Shown here: piece after piece, positions 14,419 through 22,600 of the stretch
Numbering within the stretch: position 1 is the stretch's first letter
Layout of the letters: each line of letters starts with the position of its first letter
Source: a virus
Length of the DNA stretch: 23,183 nucleotides
IMG/VR virus record: IMGVR_UViG_3300049024_000077
Span: 1-23,183 of that record
Strand: one strand, 5' to 3'
The notes under the pieces: model-generated
Database searches by the model: none
The model's input: the letters and a program-made list of their open reading frames with translations, nothing else
Told to the model about the DNA's origin: nothing
Program-made: the position numbers and the translations under genes

Positions 14419-15148
14419 TCACCGCTTGTTCAACGACGACCGTATCCCCAAGACTTCCGACGCGCTCTCGTCGTCGACGTGCGTCCAATCCGCGGGGAGA
14501 CCCAAGAGACGCTCGATGAAGACCGGGTTCAACACCATCGAAGCCTTGCCCGGCCCGACTTGTTGGTTGTGGTAAAGCAGCATTGCATCGGTGAGTGTCG
14601 GGTACTGATGATAACGCATTTCGCCGTAACCAAGCTGACGCGACTCCTTCCAATCGGCCTGTTTCGGTGACGGCCAGCAGGAAGACTCGAGCACGGTTGA
14701 TTTGCCCACCGACCTCGGTCGCGCGGCTAATCGTCCACGCAGCATCACACCCGATTTCGGCAAGTCCTTGCAAGACGGTATCAAGTCCCCTTGTCCGAAG
14801 ATCGGCCACGTTTTCGATGAAGATGGCATGAGGTTGAGCTTCTTTGATTATGCGAAGATACTGAAACCACAAGCCTGAATGCTTGCCTTCAATGCCCTGT
14901 TTAGAGCCGAGCGGAGAGATGTCTCGGCAAGGGAACCCTCCGCACAGGACATCAAATTGTCCAGGTGTTGCGTTGTACGAACAGACGTCATCATGTCGCT
15001 GCACGTTGGGCCAGTGCTTGGCAAGCACTGCGCGACGGTACGGCACCGCTTCGACTTGTGTGACTGTACGCCCTCCGGTGACGATCTCGACTGCACGGTC
15101 GAGCGCGCCTATGCCAGAGAACAGCGAGAGGATGCGGGGTTGAGTCAT
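14419..15148 (-). pseudogene. C5-cytosine DNA methyltransferase, interrupted by a frameshift
   Basis: The 5' part (from 15148) is a clear Dcm-type enzyme: motif I LSLFSGIGALDRA, catalytic Cys74 in GGFPCRDIS, motif VI IENVAD and motif VIII-like INRARVFLLA. After residue 157 the frame drifts into unrelated sequence ending at 14384. A +1 shift at 14677 (CTG, skip C, TGG) restores a typical phage C5-methyltransferase tail: WPSPKQADW, then LNPVFIERLLGLPADW, stop at 14419. The gene is thus mutated, subject to +1 recoding, or carries an assembly error; no classical slippery site is evident. It is visibly AT-richer than both neighbours, suggesting recent transfer. Intact, it would protect phage DNA from restriction. 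GGAG precedes the ATG. Confidence 0.85.
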
Positions 15149-15151
15149 AAT

Positions 15152-16192
15152 TCACTCTCCAGCGCAGACGACGAACAGATCGTAGCCGGCCGGGCGCAAG
15201 CTCTGCCCCGTCATGGAGTCGTGCAAGAGCGCTGCGCGAACGGTCTCGATTTTGGCCGAGCCGCGGTAGACAACGCGGATGCTCCGCAGCTTCGCGTCAA
15301 CGGCGACAACGGACGTGCGGACGCCGGGCACGGCAGTCAGGGCGAAGCGAATGGCGTCGCCAAATCGATGTGCGTCGTGGGGTTGCAGCTGCGGCGGTTG
15401 TGCAGGCGCGGTGTTGCTGGTGAAGCGCAGGTTCGCAAGCTGCTCGCGGACGTGCGGCATCGGGTCATTGGCGAGCGCGTGCAGTTCGTTGCCAAGGCCC
15501 GGAAACAAGATCGCTTCGCCGCCGCGCTCTCGGAACGCCGCGCAGTTCTTCGGCGAGTCGTCGATCAGCAGCGCGCCGGGGCGACCGTGTCGGCCCTTGC
15601 ATCCGCGCCCGATCCAATGGTCGACGCCGGGGAAGTGCTCGGCGATCCACTGTGCCTTGCCGGCGTAGCTGCTCCAGTGCTTGGATGCCGAGGTGAGCAG
15701 CGTCGTTGGGGCGAGCGATTCACAGAGCGAGACCAGTTCACGCGCCCACGGGTAGGGTTCGATCCAGGCCCAGAACGCGGGGCCTTCGGCGTGGACGAGC
15801 GCCCAACCCTCGGCTTCGGTGATCGGCAACACCGAGAACACGTCCCACGTGCGGGGGTCCTGCTCGGCCCACGCGGCGGCAAGGCGTTCACGGGTCCAAC
15901 CGGGCAGCGCGACGCAGTACAAGAGCGCGCCGAGCCAGTCGGCGAGCACTTCGTCAACGTCGACGTAGATGGTCGTGGTGAGCGGATGACGAAGCCAGGC
16001 TTCTTTGCGCAAGAGCTCCCGATCGTCATCACGCACGACCGTGCCCACGCCGATGCAAGCGGGCGCGTACTTCGGGTGACGGGCAACGAGCTCGCGGTCG
16101 GGCGAGTCGTAGCCGCGATACTCAACGTGCTCGACGGTCCAGCCGGGCGGCATGCCTTCGACGGTGATAGGTGTTCGACGTTCGTGACTCAC
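15152..16192 (-). CDS. HAD-superfamily 5'(3')-deoxyribonucleotidase-like protein
   Basis: This 346-residue protein has a central HAD phosphatase domain (about 72-235). Motif I is IYVDVDEVLADW with nucleophile Asp78 and acid Asp80, motif II is TTLLTSASK (Ser168), and motif IV is LLIDDSPKN (Asp211/Asp212). This arrangement matches NT5C-type 5'(3')-deoxyribonucleotidases, which dephosphorylate dNMPs. Residues 1-70 and about 260-346 are additional and unrecognised; the tail has a mixed alpha/beta pattern. The start overlaps the previous stop (ATGA), and the gene ends three bases before the methyltransferase start. It sits with a dNMP kinase, MazG-like and ThyX, so nucleotide pool adjustment or salvage is likely. 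The exact substrate is unknown. Confidence 0.82.
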   Translation of the reverse strand: MSHERRTPITVEGMPPGWTVEHVEYRGYDSPDRELVARHPKYAPACIGVGTVVRDDDRELLRKEAWLRHPLTTTIYVDVDEVLADWLGALLYCVALPGWTRERLAAAWAEQDPRTWDVFSVLPITEAEGWALVHAEGPAFWAWIEPYPWARELVSLCESLAPTTLLTSASKHWSSYAGKAQWIAEHFPGVDHWIGRGCKGRHGRPGALLIDDSPKNCAAFRERGGEAILFPGLGNELHALANDPMPHVREQLANLRFTSNTAPAQPPQLQPHDAHRFGDAIRFALTAVPGVRTSVVAVDAKLRSIRVVYRGSAKIETVRAALLHDSMTGQSLRPAGYDLFVVCAGE

Positions 16193-16713
16193 TCGTCTCC
16201 CTCACAGATCCAAGCGTCCAAAATCAGGCGGTCGTTGATCCACGTGTCGAAGTCCGCGGCGGTCGGCAGCGTGCCGTCGTTGAACTTGTCGAACACGATG
16301 CGTTTACCGACGCGGTACCACGCGCCTTCGGGCAGGTTGCCCGAGGTCGCGGCTTCGTCCAGATCGTCTACGAGCGCGTCGAACGACTCGAATTCGCCGA
16401 GGCTCAGCGCGTCGCGGTCGAATGCGATCTCGCTCGGCCGCAGTTGTCGGCAACGACGGACCAGGTCGACCCGCTCGGCAAGACCCAAAGCCTCGCCGTG
16501 CGTCCGAAACGGTCCGAGGTACTGAACCTCGGCGTCAGTTCGATCGCCGCGGTCGACACAGTACAAGGGATAGGCAAACGTTTTGATGGCAGCCACAAGC
16601 GTCTCGGTCGACTGGTCGACAAGCGCGACGCTACGATGCTCGTCAAGCACAAGCCTGCCGGAGTCGTCGACACTGTACGGCGTCAATTTGGTGAACGTCA
16701 CGGCGTCAGACAT
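16189..16713 (-). CDS. Hypothetical protein of the nucleotide-metabolism operon
   Basis: The ATG at 16713 is preceded by AAGGTG and overlaps the previous gene by eight bases; the longer frame upstream is low-quality Arg/Ser-rich sequence. The 174-residue acidic product is mixed alpha/beta. Its segments (LVLDEHRSVALVDQSTE, GALVDDLDEAA-like helix near 120, EGAWYRVGKRIVFD) match no family I know. There is no signal peptide or metal-binding cluster. It ends ATGA-coupled to the HAD nucleotidase. Function unknown. Confidence 0.75.
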   Translation of the reverse strand: MSDAVTFTKLTPYSVDDSGRLVLDEHRSVALVDQSTETLVAAIKTFAYPLYCVDRGDRTDAEVQYLGPFRTHGEALGLAERVDLVRRCRQLRPSEIAFDRDALSLGEFESFDALVDDLDEAATSGNLPEGAWYRVGKRIVFDKFNDGTLPTAADFDTWINDRLILDAWICEGDE

Positions 16714-16930
16714 CGCGCACCTTTTTGAGCAAGTCGCCGATATCCGCCGTGTCGGTCGTGCTGACGTGCGGCTTGGTTGGTCGTTCCATCTCGATCGTGG
16801 GGCCGCGCTGCTTTGCCACGGCACCGCACTTGGAGCACGTCGGCGTGGGCGGGATGACGCCGTGCCAGATTGCGGGGACAGTGACGGCTCCGCCGCACAA
16901 GGAACAGTTGCCAATGATTCGGTCGCTCAT
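16706..16930 (-). CDS. Small zinc-ribbon protein
   Basis: This 74-residue protein carries two CxxC knuckles, CSLCGG (residues 8-13) and CSKCGA (31-36), spaced as in rubredoxin/zinc-ribbon folds that bind one Zn. The remainder is a Lys/Thr-rich tail. The ATG at 16930 overlaps the MazG-like stop as ATGA, which fixes the start. Small phage zinc ribbons often act as nucleic acid or protein adaptors; no specific role can be read from the sequence. Confidence 0.78.
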   Translation of the reverse strand: MSDRIIGNCSLCGGAVTVPAIWHGVIPPTPTCSKCGAVAKQRGPTIEMERPTKPHVSTTDTADIGDLLKKVRDV

Positions 16931-17586
16931 GCTCGCTTGCCTCCGTGACGATGCGGGCGGGTTTCGTTGTAGTCCATCTTCGCTTCGATCGCCGCAACGA
17001 GGTTGAGGCCGAAACCTGCCACGATCGAAGCGGCGTAGATCACGGCCTGTGTGAGTCGTTCGGTGTATTCGTCCCACGAGTCAACGCGCGCGGCCTCGGT
17101 CGCCTGGTCGATGTAGCGTCGCGTGTGCCCGAGCCACAAGATTGCGGTCACGCGCATAGCGTGTTCGTTATCTGCGGCTTGCAGTTCGACCGACGGGCGC
17201 GCTCCTTTGGCGATGGTCAGCCAGTCGCTGCGGTTGCTCAAGAACAGGCCGAGCGCTGCCGTCGTGTCGCAGATGCGAATGATGCAATCCGCGATCTCCA
17301 CGGACAGCCCTTCGATCTTGCCGTCGTCACCCGCGTACATCTCCCATTCATCGTTTTCGATGCACTCGTGCGCTTCGGTCAGCTCGGTGTGCATGAGCGC
17401 GTGTTTGGCCAACACGCGATCGTGATGAATGATGTACGGCGGGCCGACGTGCAAGTTGCCATGGTTGAAACCCGGCACCGGTACACCGAGCGTGTGCACC
17501 TGCTCGCGGAGGGGGTGTTCGTGCCAGCCCTTCGCCTTGGCGGTCGCGTACGCACGTTCTTGAATCTGTTGGAGCGTGATGGTCAT
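16927..17586 (-). CDS. MazG-like nucleoside triphosphate pyrophosphohydrolase
   Basis: This 219-residue all-helical protein has the MazG/dUTPase-like metal site: Glu68 and Glu71 in MHTELTEAHE, then Glu97 and Asp100 in LSVEIADCIIRICD. A second helical pair follows (EYTERLTQAVIYAA) and the end KMDYNETRPHRHGGKRA matches the usual C-terminus of phage MazG-like proteins. Such enzymes convert (d)NTPs to (d)NMPs plus pyrophosphate, to clear unwanted nucleotides or blunt the ppGpp response. It is ATGA-coupled on both sides, after ThyX and before the zinc ribbon. Substrate cannot be assigned from sequence. Confidence 0.87.
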   Translation of the reverse strand: MTITLQQIQERAYATAKAKGWHEHPLREQVHTLGVPVPGFNHGNLHVGPPYIIHHDRVLAKHALMHTELTEAHECIENDEWEMYAGDDGKIEGLSVEIADCIIRICDTTAALGLFLSNRSDWLTIAKGARPSVELQAADNEHAMRVTAILWLGHTRRYIDQATEAARVDSWDEYTERLTQAVIYAASIVAGFGLNLVAAIEAKMDYNETRPHRHGGKRA

Positions 17587-18473
17587 GGGGTCGTCTTTCG
17601 ATGTGCGAGAATGTCGAACTCGCCGGGAATGGTCTTGCGGTACTGCACCCAGCCGCGAAAGTTGCCGGAGAAGTGCTCGGTCACGTCGACGCTGCTCGTC
17701 ACGTGCATGCCTTTCGGCACGTACACTTCGCGCGGCATCATCGGACGACCAACATGCTGAAACGGCGAAAGATGGCCGGCCGCAAGTAGTCGATCGTGCA
17801 AGTCGATGTCGGCTTGCGGGTCGCGCACGCCGTCATGCGTCAGATAGCTGACGCGGGCGCAGCGAGCCACGGAGAGCTTGACCTGATCAGCGCGACGCAC
17901 GTTGACGTCACGCTCGTCAACGAGCGGGAGATGCCACTCGCCGAACTCCAGTTTGCGCGGTGTGTGCTCTTGCATCGCGTCGCGCATCGCCTCGGCGGTG
18001 TTGCGCAGGGCCGGGTGCGCGGCGGGGTGACAGCGGAGGTTGAAAAAGTTCGACCATTCGGTCGCGGTCACGATGACCGTGTGCCAGAGGAACGGCTCCA
18101 ACAAACGGTTGGTCGTCTGCTTGTGGATGCCGAGGTTGAGCAACTTTCGCGTGTGCTCCACGGCACTGTCACGCGCAGCAAGCCACTCGGCTTCGCAGCA
18201 CGCGATCGTGCTCGGGTGATCGACGACACCGTGCCCTTGCATGCCGCTGCCGTTGCGGTCCCACTGTTCGGGGACGTACGGGTCGTCGATGACACGCGCG
18301 AGCATCTTCTCCACGGGGATGGCCCGACTGCTCGCGCTGTTCTTGCTGATGATGGTGTGCGTGTTCAGCTCTGCGAGCACGATGCGAGGGAGCTGAATCT
18401 CCATCGTCGTGAGCCGTACGCCGTGCGGGCTAATGGAGTCGGCGATGATTTTGGCGAGTTTGCGAGAGATCAT
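17583..18473 (-). CDS. thyX: Flavin-dependent thymidylate synthase ThyX
   Basis: This enzyme makes dTMP from dUMP using FAD and methylene-tetrahydrofolate. The 296 residues show typical phage ThyX segments: IADSISPHGVRLTTMEIQLP (11-30), the substrate/flavin region LNTHTIISKNSASSRAIPVE (36-55), RCARVSYLTHDG, HLSPFQHVGRP and NFRGWVQYRK. In most homologs the second motif reads THR followed by xxSxN; here the Arg is Thr (T-H-T), while His39 is kept. The ATG at 18473 gives the family N-terminus; a GTG at 18482, three codons upstream, overlaps the kinase stop as GTGA and may be the real start. It couples to the MazG-like gene downstream. Confidence 0.93.
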   Translation of the reverse strand: MISRKLAKIIADSISPHGVRLTTMEIQLPRIVLAELNTHTIISKNSASSRAIPVEKMLARVIDDPYVPEQWDRNGSGMQGHGVVDHPSTIACCEAEWLAARDSAVEHTRKLLNLGIHKQTTNRLLEPFLWHTVIVTATEWSNFFNLRCHPAAHPALRNTAEAMRDAMQEHTPRKLEFGEWHLPLVDERDVNVRRADQVKLSVARCARVSYLTHDGVRDPQADIDLHDRLLAAGHLSPFQHVGRPMMPREVYVPKGMHVTSSVDVTEHFSGNFRGWVQYRKTIPGEFDILAHRKTTP

Positions 18474-18478
18474 GGTGT

Positions 18479-19138
18479 TCACAGTGTGATGGTTCCCGAA
18501 ACGTGTGTGCTTGCGATGAGTACGCGACTGAGTGTGTCTTGCAGTGAGCCGTTGTTGTCGACAGTTGCGGTGAGCCAGCGAGAGTCGATACCTCGCTCGC
18601 TGCGATGACCGAAGAAACGCCGCCACAGTCGACGCCACCACGGCCAGGGTTTTCCACGCTGCAACAGCACGATCGTTGCGTGACGCTCAGCAAGCGGGCG
18701 AGCTTCATTGTCGAAGCGCAGGTCATCGACAACGACGTCATGACCGGCGACGAGCAACTCATCGATGCGCCGCAGCGCGATGTTGGCCCACAGGTCGGGA
18801 CCGACCATGTTGCGCCCGACTTCGGTCCCCAAGAACTGCATGCAGTGACGCGGCGTGTGACCGCAGAGCAAGTCGCACGGCACTTCTTTTTGGTCGCCGT
18901 CGACTTGCGCTTCAGTGAGACCGAGCGCGCGCAGCATATCTTTGATCGGGCCGGCAAAGCGGACGCGAACGAAGCCGTGGGCAACGAGCGCTTGAGCGAT
19001 CGTCGTCTTGCCACAGCCAGCCGGACCGGTGAGCGCGATCAAGCGGGGCGGTCGTGTGGTGGTGATGAACGCGTCATCGGTTAGCGAAACCTGAACACCG
19101 TTGACGGTTACGCTGATCGCTTTTGATTTCAACTGCAT
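18479..19138 (-). CDS. Deoxynucleoside monophosphate kinase-like P-loop protein
   Basis: The ATG at 19138 overlaps the polymerase stop as TGATG; an ATG at 19150 is also in frame. The 219-residue protein has a P-loop at 38-45 (GPAGCGKT) after an unusual basic/hydrophobic leader. Next comes the AQALVAHGFVRVRFAGPIKD segment characteristic of phage dNMP kinases, then FLGTEVGRNM and VVVDDLRFDNEA (Walker B-like). It phosphorylates dNMPs to dNDPs, feeding the polymerase. It lies between PolA and ThyX, a sensible place for dTMP conversion. A Trp/Arg-rich insert (KPWPWWRRLWRRFFG) near the C-terminus is unusual. Other P-loop NMP kinases are the alternative. Confidence 0.84.
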   Translation of the reverse strand: MQLKSKAISVTVNGVQVSLTDDAFITTTRPPRLIALTGPAGCGKTTIAQALVAHGFVRVRFAGPIKDMLRALGLTEAQVDGDQKEVPCDLLCGHTPRHCMQFLGTEVGRNMVGPDLWANIALRRIDELLVAGHDVVVDDLRFDNEARPLAERHATIVLLQRGKPWPWWRRLWRRFFGHRSERGIDSRWLTATVDNNGSLQDTLSRVLIASTHVSGTITL

Positions 19139-21810
19139 CACTTGCCCCATCGCTCTGTGAGTATCTTGCCAGGTGCCTTGATCTTGACGTCGGGAATCCA
19201 GAGCTGCATGCCTTCGACCATTTCGCGCTCCAACGCGGGCAGAGCTGCGGGCGCTTGCTCGATCAAGCAGTTGACCAAGAACTCGTCGTGCACGAACCCC
19301 GAAGGGCGCGTCCCGTAGAGCGGACTACTCGCGTCCCTGTACGCCGCCCGGATGATCCTGCGCAGCGCTTCTTTGGCCCCGTCGGCGGCGAGCGCCTGGA
19401 AGTATCCGTTAGCAGCCTGCGTGTAGTTGCAGTCGCCACGCAGTCGCTTGGAACGGAGCTGACGCAGCGTTGTGAGCCTATTGCCGTTTTCCTTGCACAT
19501 CTGATCGATGTGATGGAAGTACAGCCGCATCTCGATCCACGTCTGCACGTACGCCTTGCGGGCGTGCTTCGCCGTGCCGAGGTCGATCGTCACGCCGTAG
19601 CCTGCTGCGTAGTCGATGAACTTGCGAGCGCCCAGCCCGCCAGGGAAGCCGAAATTGCACGCCTTCGCTAGCTGCCGATGATCGATGACGCTCTGCTCGA
19701 TCGTCGTGAGCGGCTGCTTGGCTTTTTTCTTGGCCTCCGCTCGCTCGTAGATCTCGACGCACTCAGCGTAAGACATGCCGAGCAGCGTCGCCGCCATGAG
19801 CAGGTGGCAGTCGCGGTCGTCGTTGATCGCTCGCGCGAGCGTGCTCTCGTACGTCGGCGAGATTGTCGTGCGAAGGAGCTGTTCGGCGAGTTCTTTGTTC
19901 GGCCCTCGCGCGTAGTGTCGCACAAGATTCGTCAGCACGTGTGCCAGCGAGCAGAGTTCTAGCTGCGAGTAGTCGGCAACGAGGAACGCCCAGCCAGGGT
20001 CAGGAACGAGACACCCGCGAACGTGCAGGTGCGAGGGCTTGTCGTAATCGCGTGGCAGCTGCTGCACGTTCGGTCGGCGCGAGCTCGTGCGGCCCGTGTC
20101 AACGAGCGTCTGATAGGTCGTGCGGATGCGTCGGTCCGTGTCCAGGTAGTCCAGGAACGACGAGATGATCTTGCTCGCTTTGCTGCGCACCGCGTAGGCG
20201 TTGAGTGCCGGCTGCTTGCTCTCCGCGAGCCAGCGATCGAAGTCGGCCTCGCTGCCCTCCGCCATGGCGACCGCGTCCGCCGGCAGCCTGAGCTTGCCGC
20301 CCGTCACGATGATTGCTCCGCGGACGGTCTTAGCCGCCGTGGAACAGAACTCGCGGCGCTGCTCGGGCGTGGGGTCGGGAATCTCCTCCGCCTTCTTTTT
20401 GCTCAGCGGGGCGTCGTCGCCGAGGATCGTGTAGACCATGTCCGCGACCACGCGCTTTTTGATCGTGCGGGGGTGCGAGACTTCGACGAGCCCGGCTTCG
20501 ATCAGCACGGGCAAGCACTCGTCGGCGATGGCGAGAAGACGGGCGTATTCGGGCGGGGCGAGAGCGGCTTGCTCGGCGGTGAGACCCTCGGCTTTCAACA
20601 GCTTCGCGGCCGCGCTCTCGGCTTCCTTGCGGAGCAGATGAGCAGCGAGGGCCGGGGCGCCGGACGACGCGAGCGCTTGCGCGATGGCGTACGTGAGCGG
20701 TACCGCCCGATCGGGGTGCGTTTCCAGGTTGACGTTGACCAGATCGGCGAGCGTGACGACGTGGCCGCCGAGCTTAGCGATCGCGGCCTTGACTGTTTCG
20801 GCGTCGGTCGCCGTCGCGTCGCGTCGCTCGGCTTCGTCGGCGGGTGCGGGTGCGTTCTTGCGGGAGTTGGTGATGGGGGGGCTTCCCGCAAACGCGTCGT
20901 ACATGAGCGACTGCAAGCGCTTGCGCTTCGCCGTCTCCACGCCTCCGGGCACGTGCAGGATGCCCGCGTCGATCAGCGTGCGATCGCAGTGGGCGATCAC
21001 CGTCTCGTAGCGCGCGCGGATGTTGCGGGCGCGCTCGCGGTCGGCTTTCCAACCGGGGATGCTCAGCACGTGCAGGCCCCACGACGACGCGATCTGTCGG
21101 GTGTCGTCGGGGATGCGCTTGGACTGCCAGCGCTTGCACTGCCAGTCGTACACGCGCCACGGCAAGCGAGCGTCATCCAGCGCGTAGTCGACTGCTTCGC
21201 GGGGCCACGCGCTCACGTCTTCGCCGTAGCGCTCGAGCAGCATGCCGAACAACACGCGGTAAGGCGTGCGCGCGAGCACGTCGTCGGGCCACTCGGAGTA
21301 CGGCACGGCCGCGCGGAGCAGCGCTTGCGCTTCGTCGGGGATGTCCTTCGCATCGCTGCGGTCTTCGCCGAATAGCGCTTTGGCGATCGAGCCGAGTCGG
21401 ACGTCGGCCTTGTGCGGCCCGAAGCGGATGTGCGTGAGGCGCTGGCGAATCTCGGTGTCGATCACTCGGCAGCGCGCTCGCAAGCCGTCGCCGGGGAAGC
21501 GCGGGTCGTAGATCAGATCGTACAGGCGGTGCGCCTGCTCCCACGCCCAACCCTGGCCCGGCACGCAGTCGCGGCCCTCAGCCCGACGGTAGGTCTCTTG
21601 CGCGAGCACAGCCACGTCGTTGTAGAGCGAGTGCCCGAGGAACGTGACGGACGGATCGTTGACCCACTCGGACCAAAGCTCCACAGCCTTCGCGGGCCCG
21701 GCGATCGCGGCGTGGTCGGGCCCGAACGAGTAGGTCATGCACGCGAGCCGAGCGACGCCGAGATCGGTGTAGCGGGCGTCATATTCGGTGTCGATGCAGA
21801 CGATCGTCAT
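19138..21810 (-). CDS. DNA polymerase, family A, with 3'-5' exonuclease domain
   Basis: This 890-residue replicative polymerase has an N-terminal DnaQ-like proofreading domain: exo I at CIDTEYD (Asp7, Glu9), exo II FLGHSLYNDVAVL (57-69), exo III YALDDARLPW (209-218). A charged, low-complexity insert (about 310-345) and a helical section connect to the polymerase core. Thumb/palm TGRTSSRRPNVQQLPR (572-587) is followed by motif A DYSQLELC (613-620), motif B RQLAKACNFGFPGGLG (712-727) and motif C FVHDEF (839-844). Motif A ends in Cys where bacterial Pol I has Arg, and the O-helix Tyr of 'YG' is Gly, as in some phage polymerases. Catalytic Asp613 and the HDE triad remain. There is no 5' nuclease domain. 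Confidence 0.97.
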   Translation of the reverse strand: MTIVCIDTEYDARYTDLGVARLACMTYSFGPDHAAIAGPAKAVELWSEWVNDPSVTFLGHSLYNDVAVLAQETYRRAEGRDCVPGQGWAWEQAHRLYDLIYDPRFPGDGLRARCRVIDTEIRQRLTHIRFGPHKADVRLGSIAKALFGEDRSDAKDIPDEAQALLRAAVPYSEWPDDVLARTPYRVLFGMLLERYGEDVSAWPREAVDYALDDARLPWRVYDWQCKRWQSKRIPDDTRQIASSWGLHVLSIPGWKADRERARNIRARYETVIAHCDRTLIDAGILHVPGGVETAKRKRLQSLMYDAFAGSPPITNSRKNAPAPADEAERRDATATDAETVKAAIAKLGGHVVTLADLVNVNLETHPDRAVPLTYAIAQALASSGAPALAAHLLRKEAESAAAKLLKAEGLTAEQAALAPPEYARLLAIADECLPVLIEAGLVEVSHPRTIKKRVVADMVYTILGDDAPLSKKKAEEIPDPTPEQRREFCSTAAKTVRGAIIVTGGKLRLPADAVAMAEGSEADFDRWLAESKQPALNAYAVRSKASKIISSFLDYLDTDRRIRTTYQTLVDTGRTSSRRPNVQQLPRDYDKPSHLHVRGCLVPDPGWAFLVADYSQLELCSLAHVLTNLVRHYARGPNKELAEQLLRTTISPTYESTLARAINDDRDCHLLMAATLLGMSYAECVEIYERAEAKKKAKQPLTTIEQSVIDHRQLAKACNFGFPGGLGARKFIDYAAGYGVTIDLGTAKHARKAYVQTWIEMRLYFHHIDQMCKENGNRLTTLRQLRSKRLRGDCNYTQAANGYFQALAADGAKEALRRIIRAAYRDASSPLYGTRPSGFVHDEFLVNCLIEQAPAALPALEREMVEGMQLWIPDVKIKAPGKILTERWGK

Positions 21811-21814
21811 GACG

Positions 21815-22030
21815 TCACTCGGCGTCGGCGATTTCGGACGCGTGAATCAACCGGACGGCCTCTTGTCGTTGCAACTCGGCGCGCCGTCGCAACGACGCGC
21901 GTAGACGGAAGCGCCACCACGGCAGCGCGTCGATTTGGTCGCACAAGACTTGCCAGGTCGCGGTGGCCTGCTCGGCAGCGAGCAACAGACGCCCGGCGTG
22001 ACCGGTGTAGATGCTAGTAGGCTGAGGCAT
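21815..22030 (-). CDS. Small hypothetical protein
   Basis: This 71-residue protein ends four bases before the polymerase start. It is helical and rich in Ala, Arg, Gln and Trp (WQVLCDQIDALPWWRFRLRASL). The middle could be an amphipathic membrane-associated helix. No family is recognised, and there is no Shine-Dalgarno of note. It is probably real because it fits the tight operon spacing and has no competing frame. Confidence 0.55.
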   Translation of the reverse strand: MPQPTSIYTGHAGRLLLAAEQATATWQVLCDQIDALPWWRFRLRASLRRRAELQRQEAVRLIHASEIADAE

Positions 22031-22057
22031 GGTGAGGTCACTTCCCGAACGTCGTGA

Positions 22058-22600
22058 TCACGGAGTGCACACGATCGTGAACGGCGGTTTGCAATAGGCG
22101 TTGACCGAGCACGCGGCTTCCAGCGCCGCAGTGATGCGCTTGCGAGGGTCCCGCCAAATCCCGGCGGTTGTGTGCAGCGAGCCCATCGCCAGTTCGCGGC
22201 CGCAGCCACGCGCTGCGAAGTCGGCAAACTCCTCCACGGCATAGTAGCTGTCCATGGTGAATAGCCGGTCTTCGTAGCCGATCAAGAGCACCGGTCCGAG
22301 CTCTTGTCCGGTTGTCACCTTCTCATCAAAGCCCGAATCCTTGCGAGCTTGTCGGAGAGCGTCAGCGAAGTCGATGCACAGGTAACGCAGCACGTCGGTG
22401 CTGTCGTTCATGTTCGGCAGCGTGACGCGGTGTTGGATGATTTGTTGCTCGCGCAGCGCCCCGGTGCAGGCGAACACGAAGTCGCCTTGCTGCCAGACCT
22501 TCGGTTGAGTGGACGCGGCGACAACATCGCCATTGGTCGTGGCCGAGTCAGCGCCTACCCACGTGCGCCCGTTGTGCACGACGCCGACGAGCACGGTCAC
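22058..22600 (-). CDS. HslV/proteasome-like Ntn hydrolase
   Basis: This 180-residue protein matches the proteasome beta/HslV fold. It begins Met-Thr-Val-Leu-Val; after Met removal the N-terminal Thr would be the nucleophile. In that numbering Asp17 (VGADSATT) and Lys33 (QPKVWQ) fall exactly where HslV has Asp17 and Lys33. The FVFACTGA segment is the usual 'hydrophobic-x-GxxG'-type strand, and the C-terminal RITAALEAACSVNAYC helix also fits. HslV is 175 residues. No HslU ATPase is seen here. It may act as a phage protease or another N-terminal-nucleophile hydrolase; a prohead protease role is a guess. It starts ATGA-coupled to the preceding gene. Confidence 0.8.
   Translation of the reverse strand: MTVLVGVVHNGRTWVGADSATTNGDVVAASTQPKVWQQGDFVFACTGALREQQIIQHRVTLPNMNDSTDVLRYLCIDFADALRQARKDSGFDEKVTTGQELGPVLLIGYEDRLFTMDSYYAVEEFADFAARGCGRELAMGSLHTTAGIWRDPRKRITAALEAACSVNAYCKPPFTIVCTP

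Noticed and set aside
14879-16525. Long plus-strand open frame (548 codons) opposite the methyltransferase and HAD genes
   Set aside because: No motif, and it spans several well-supported minus-strand genes; shadow frame.
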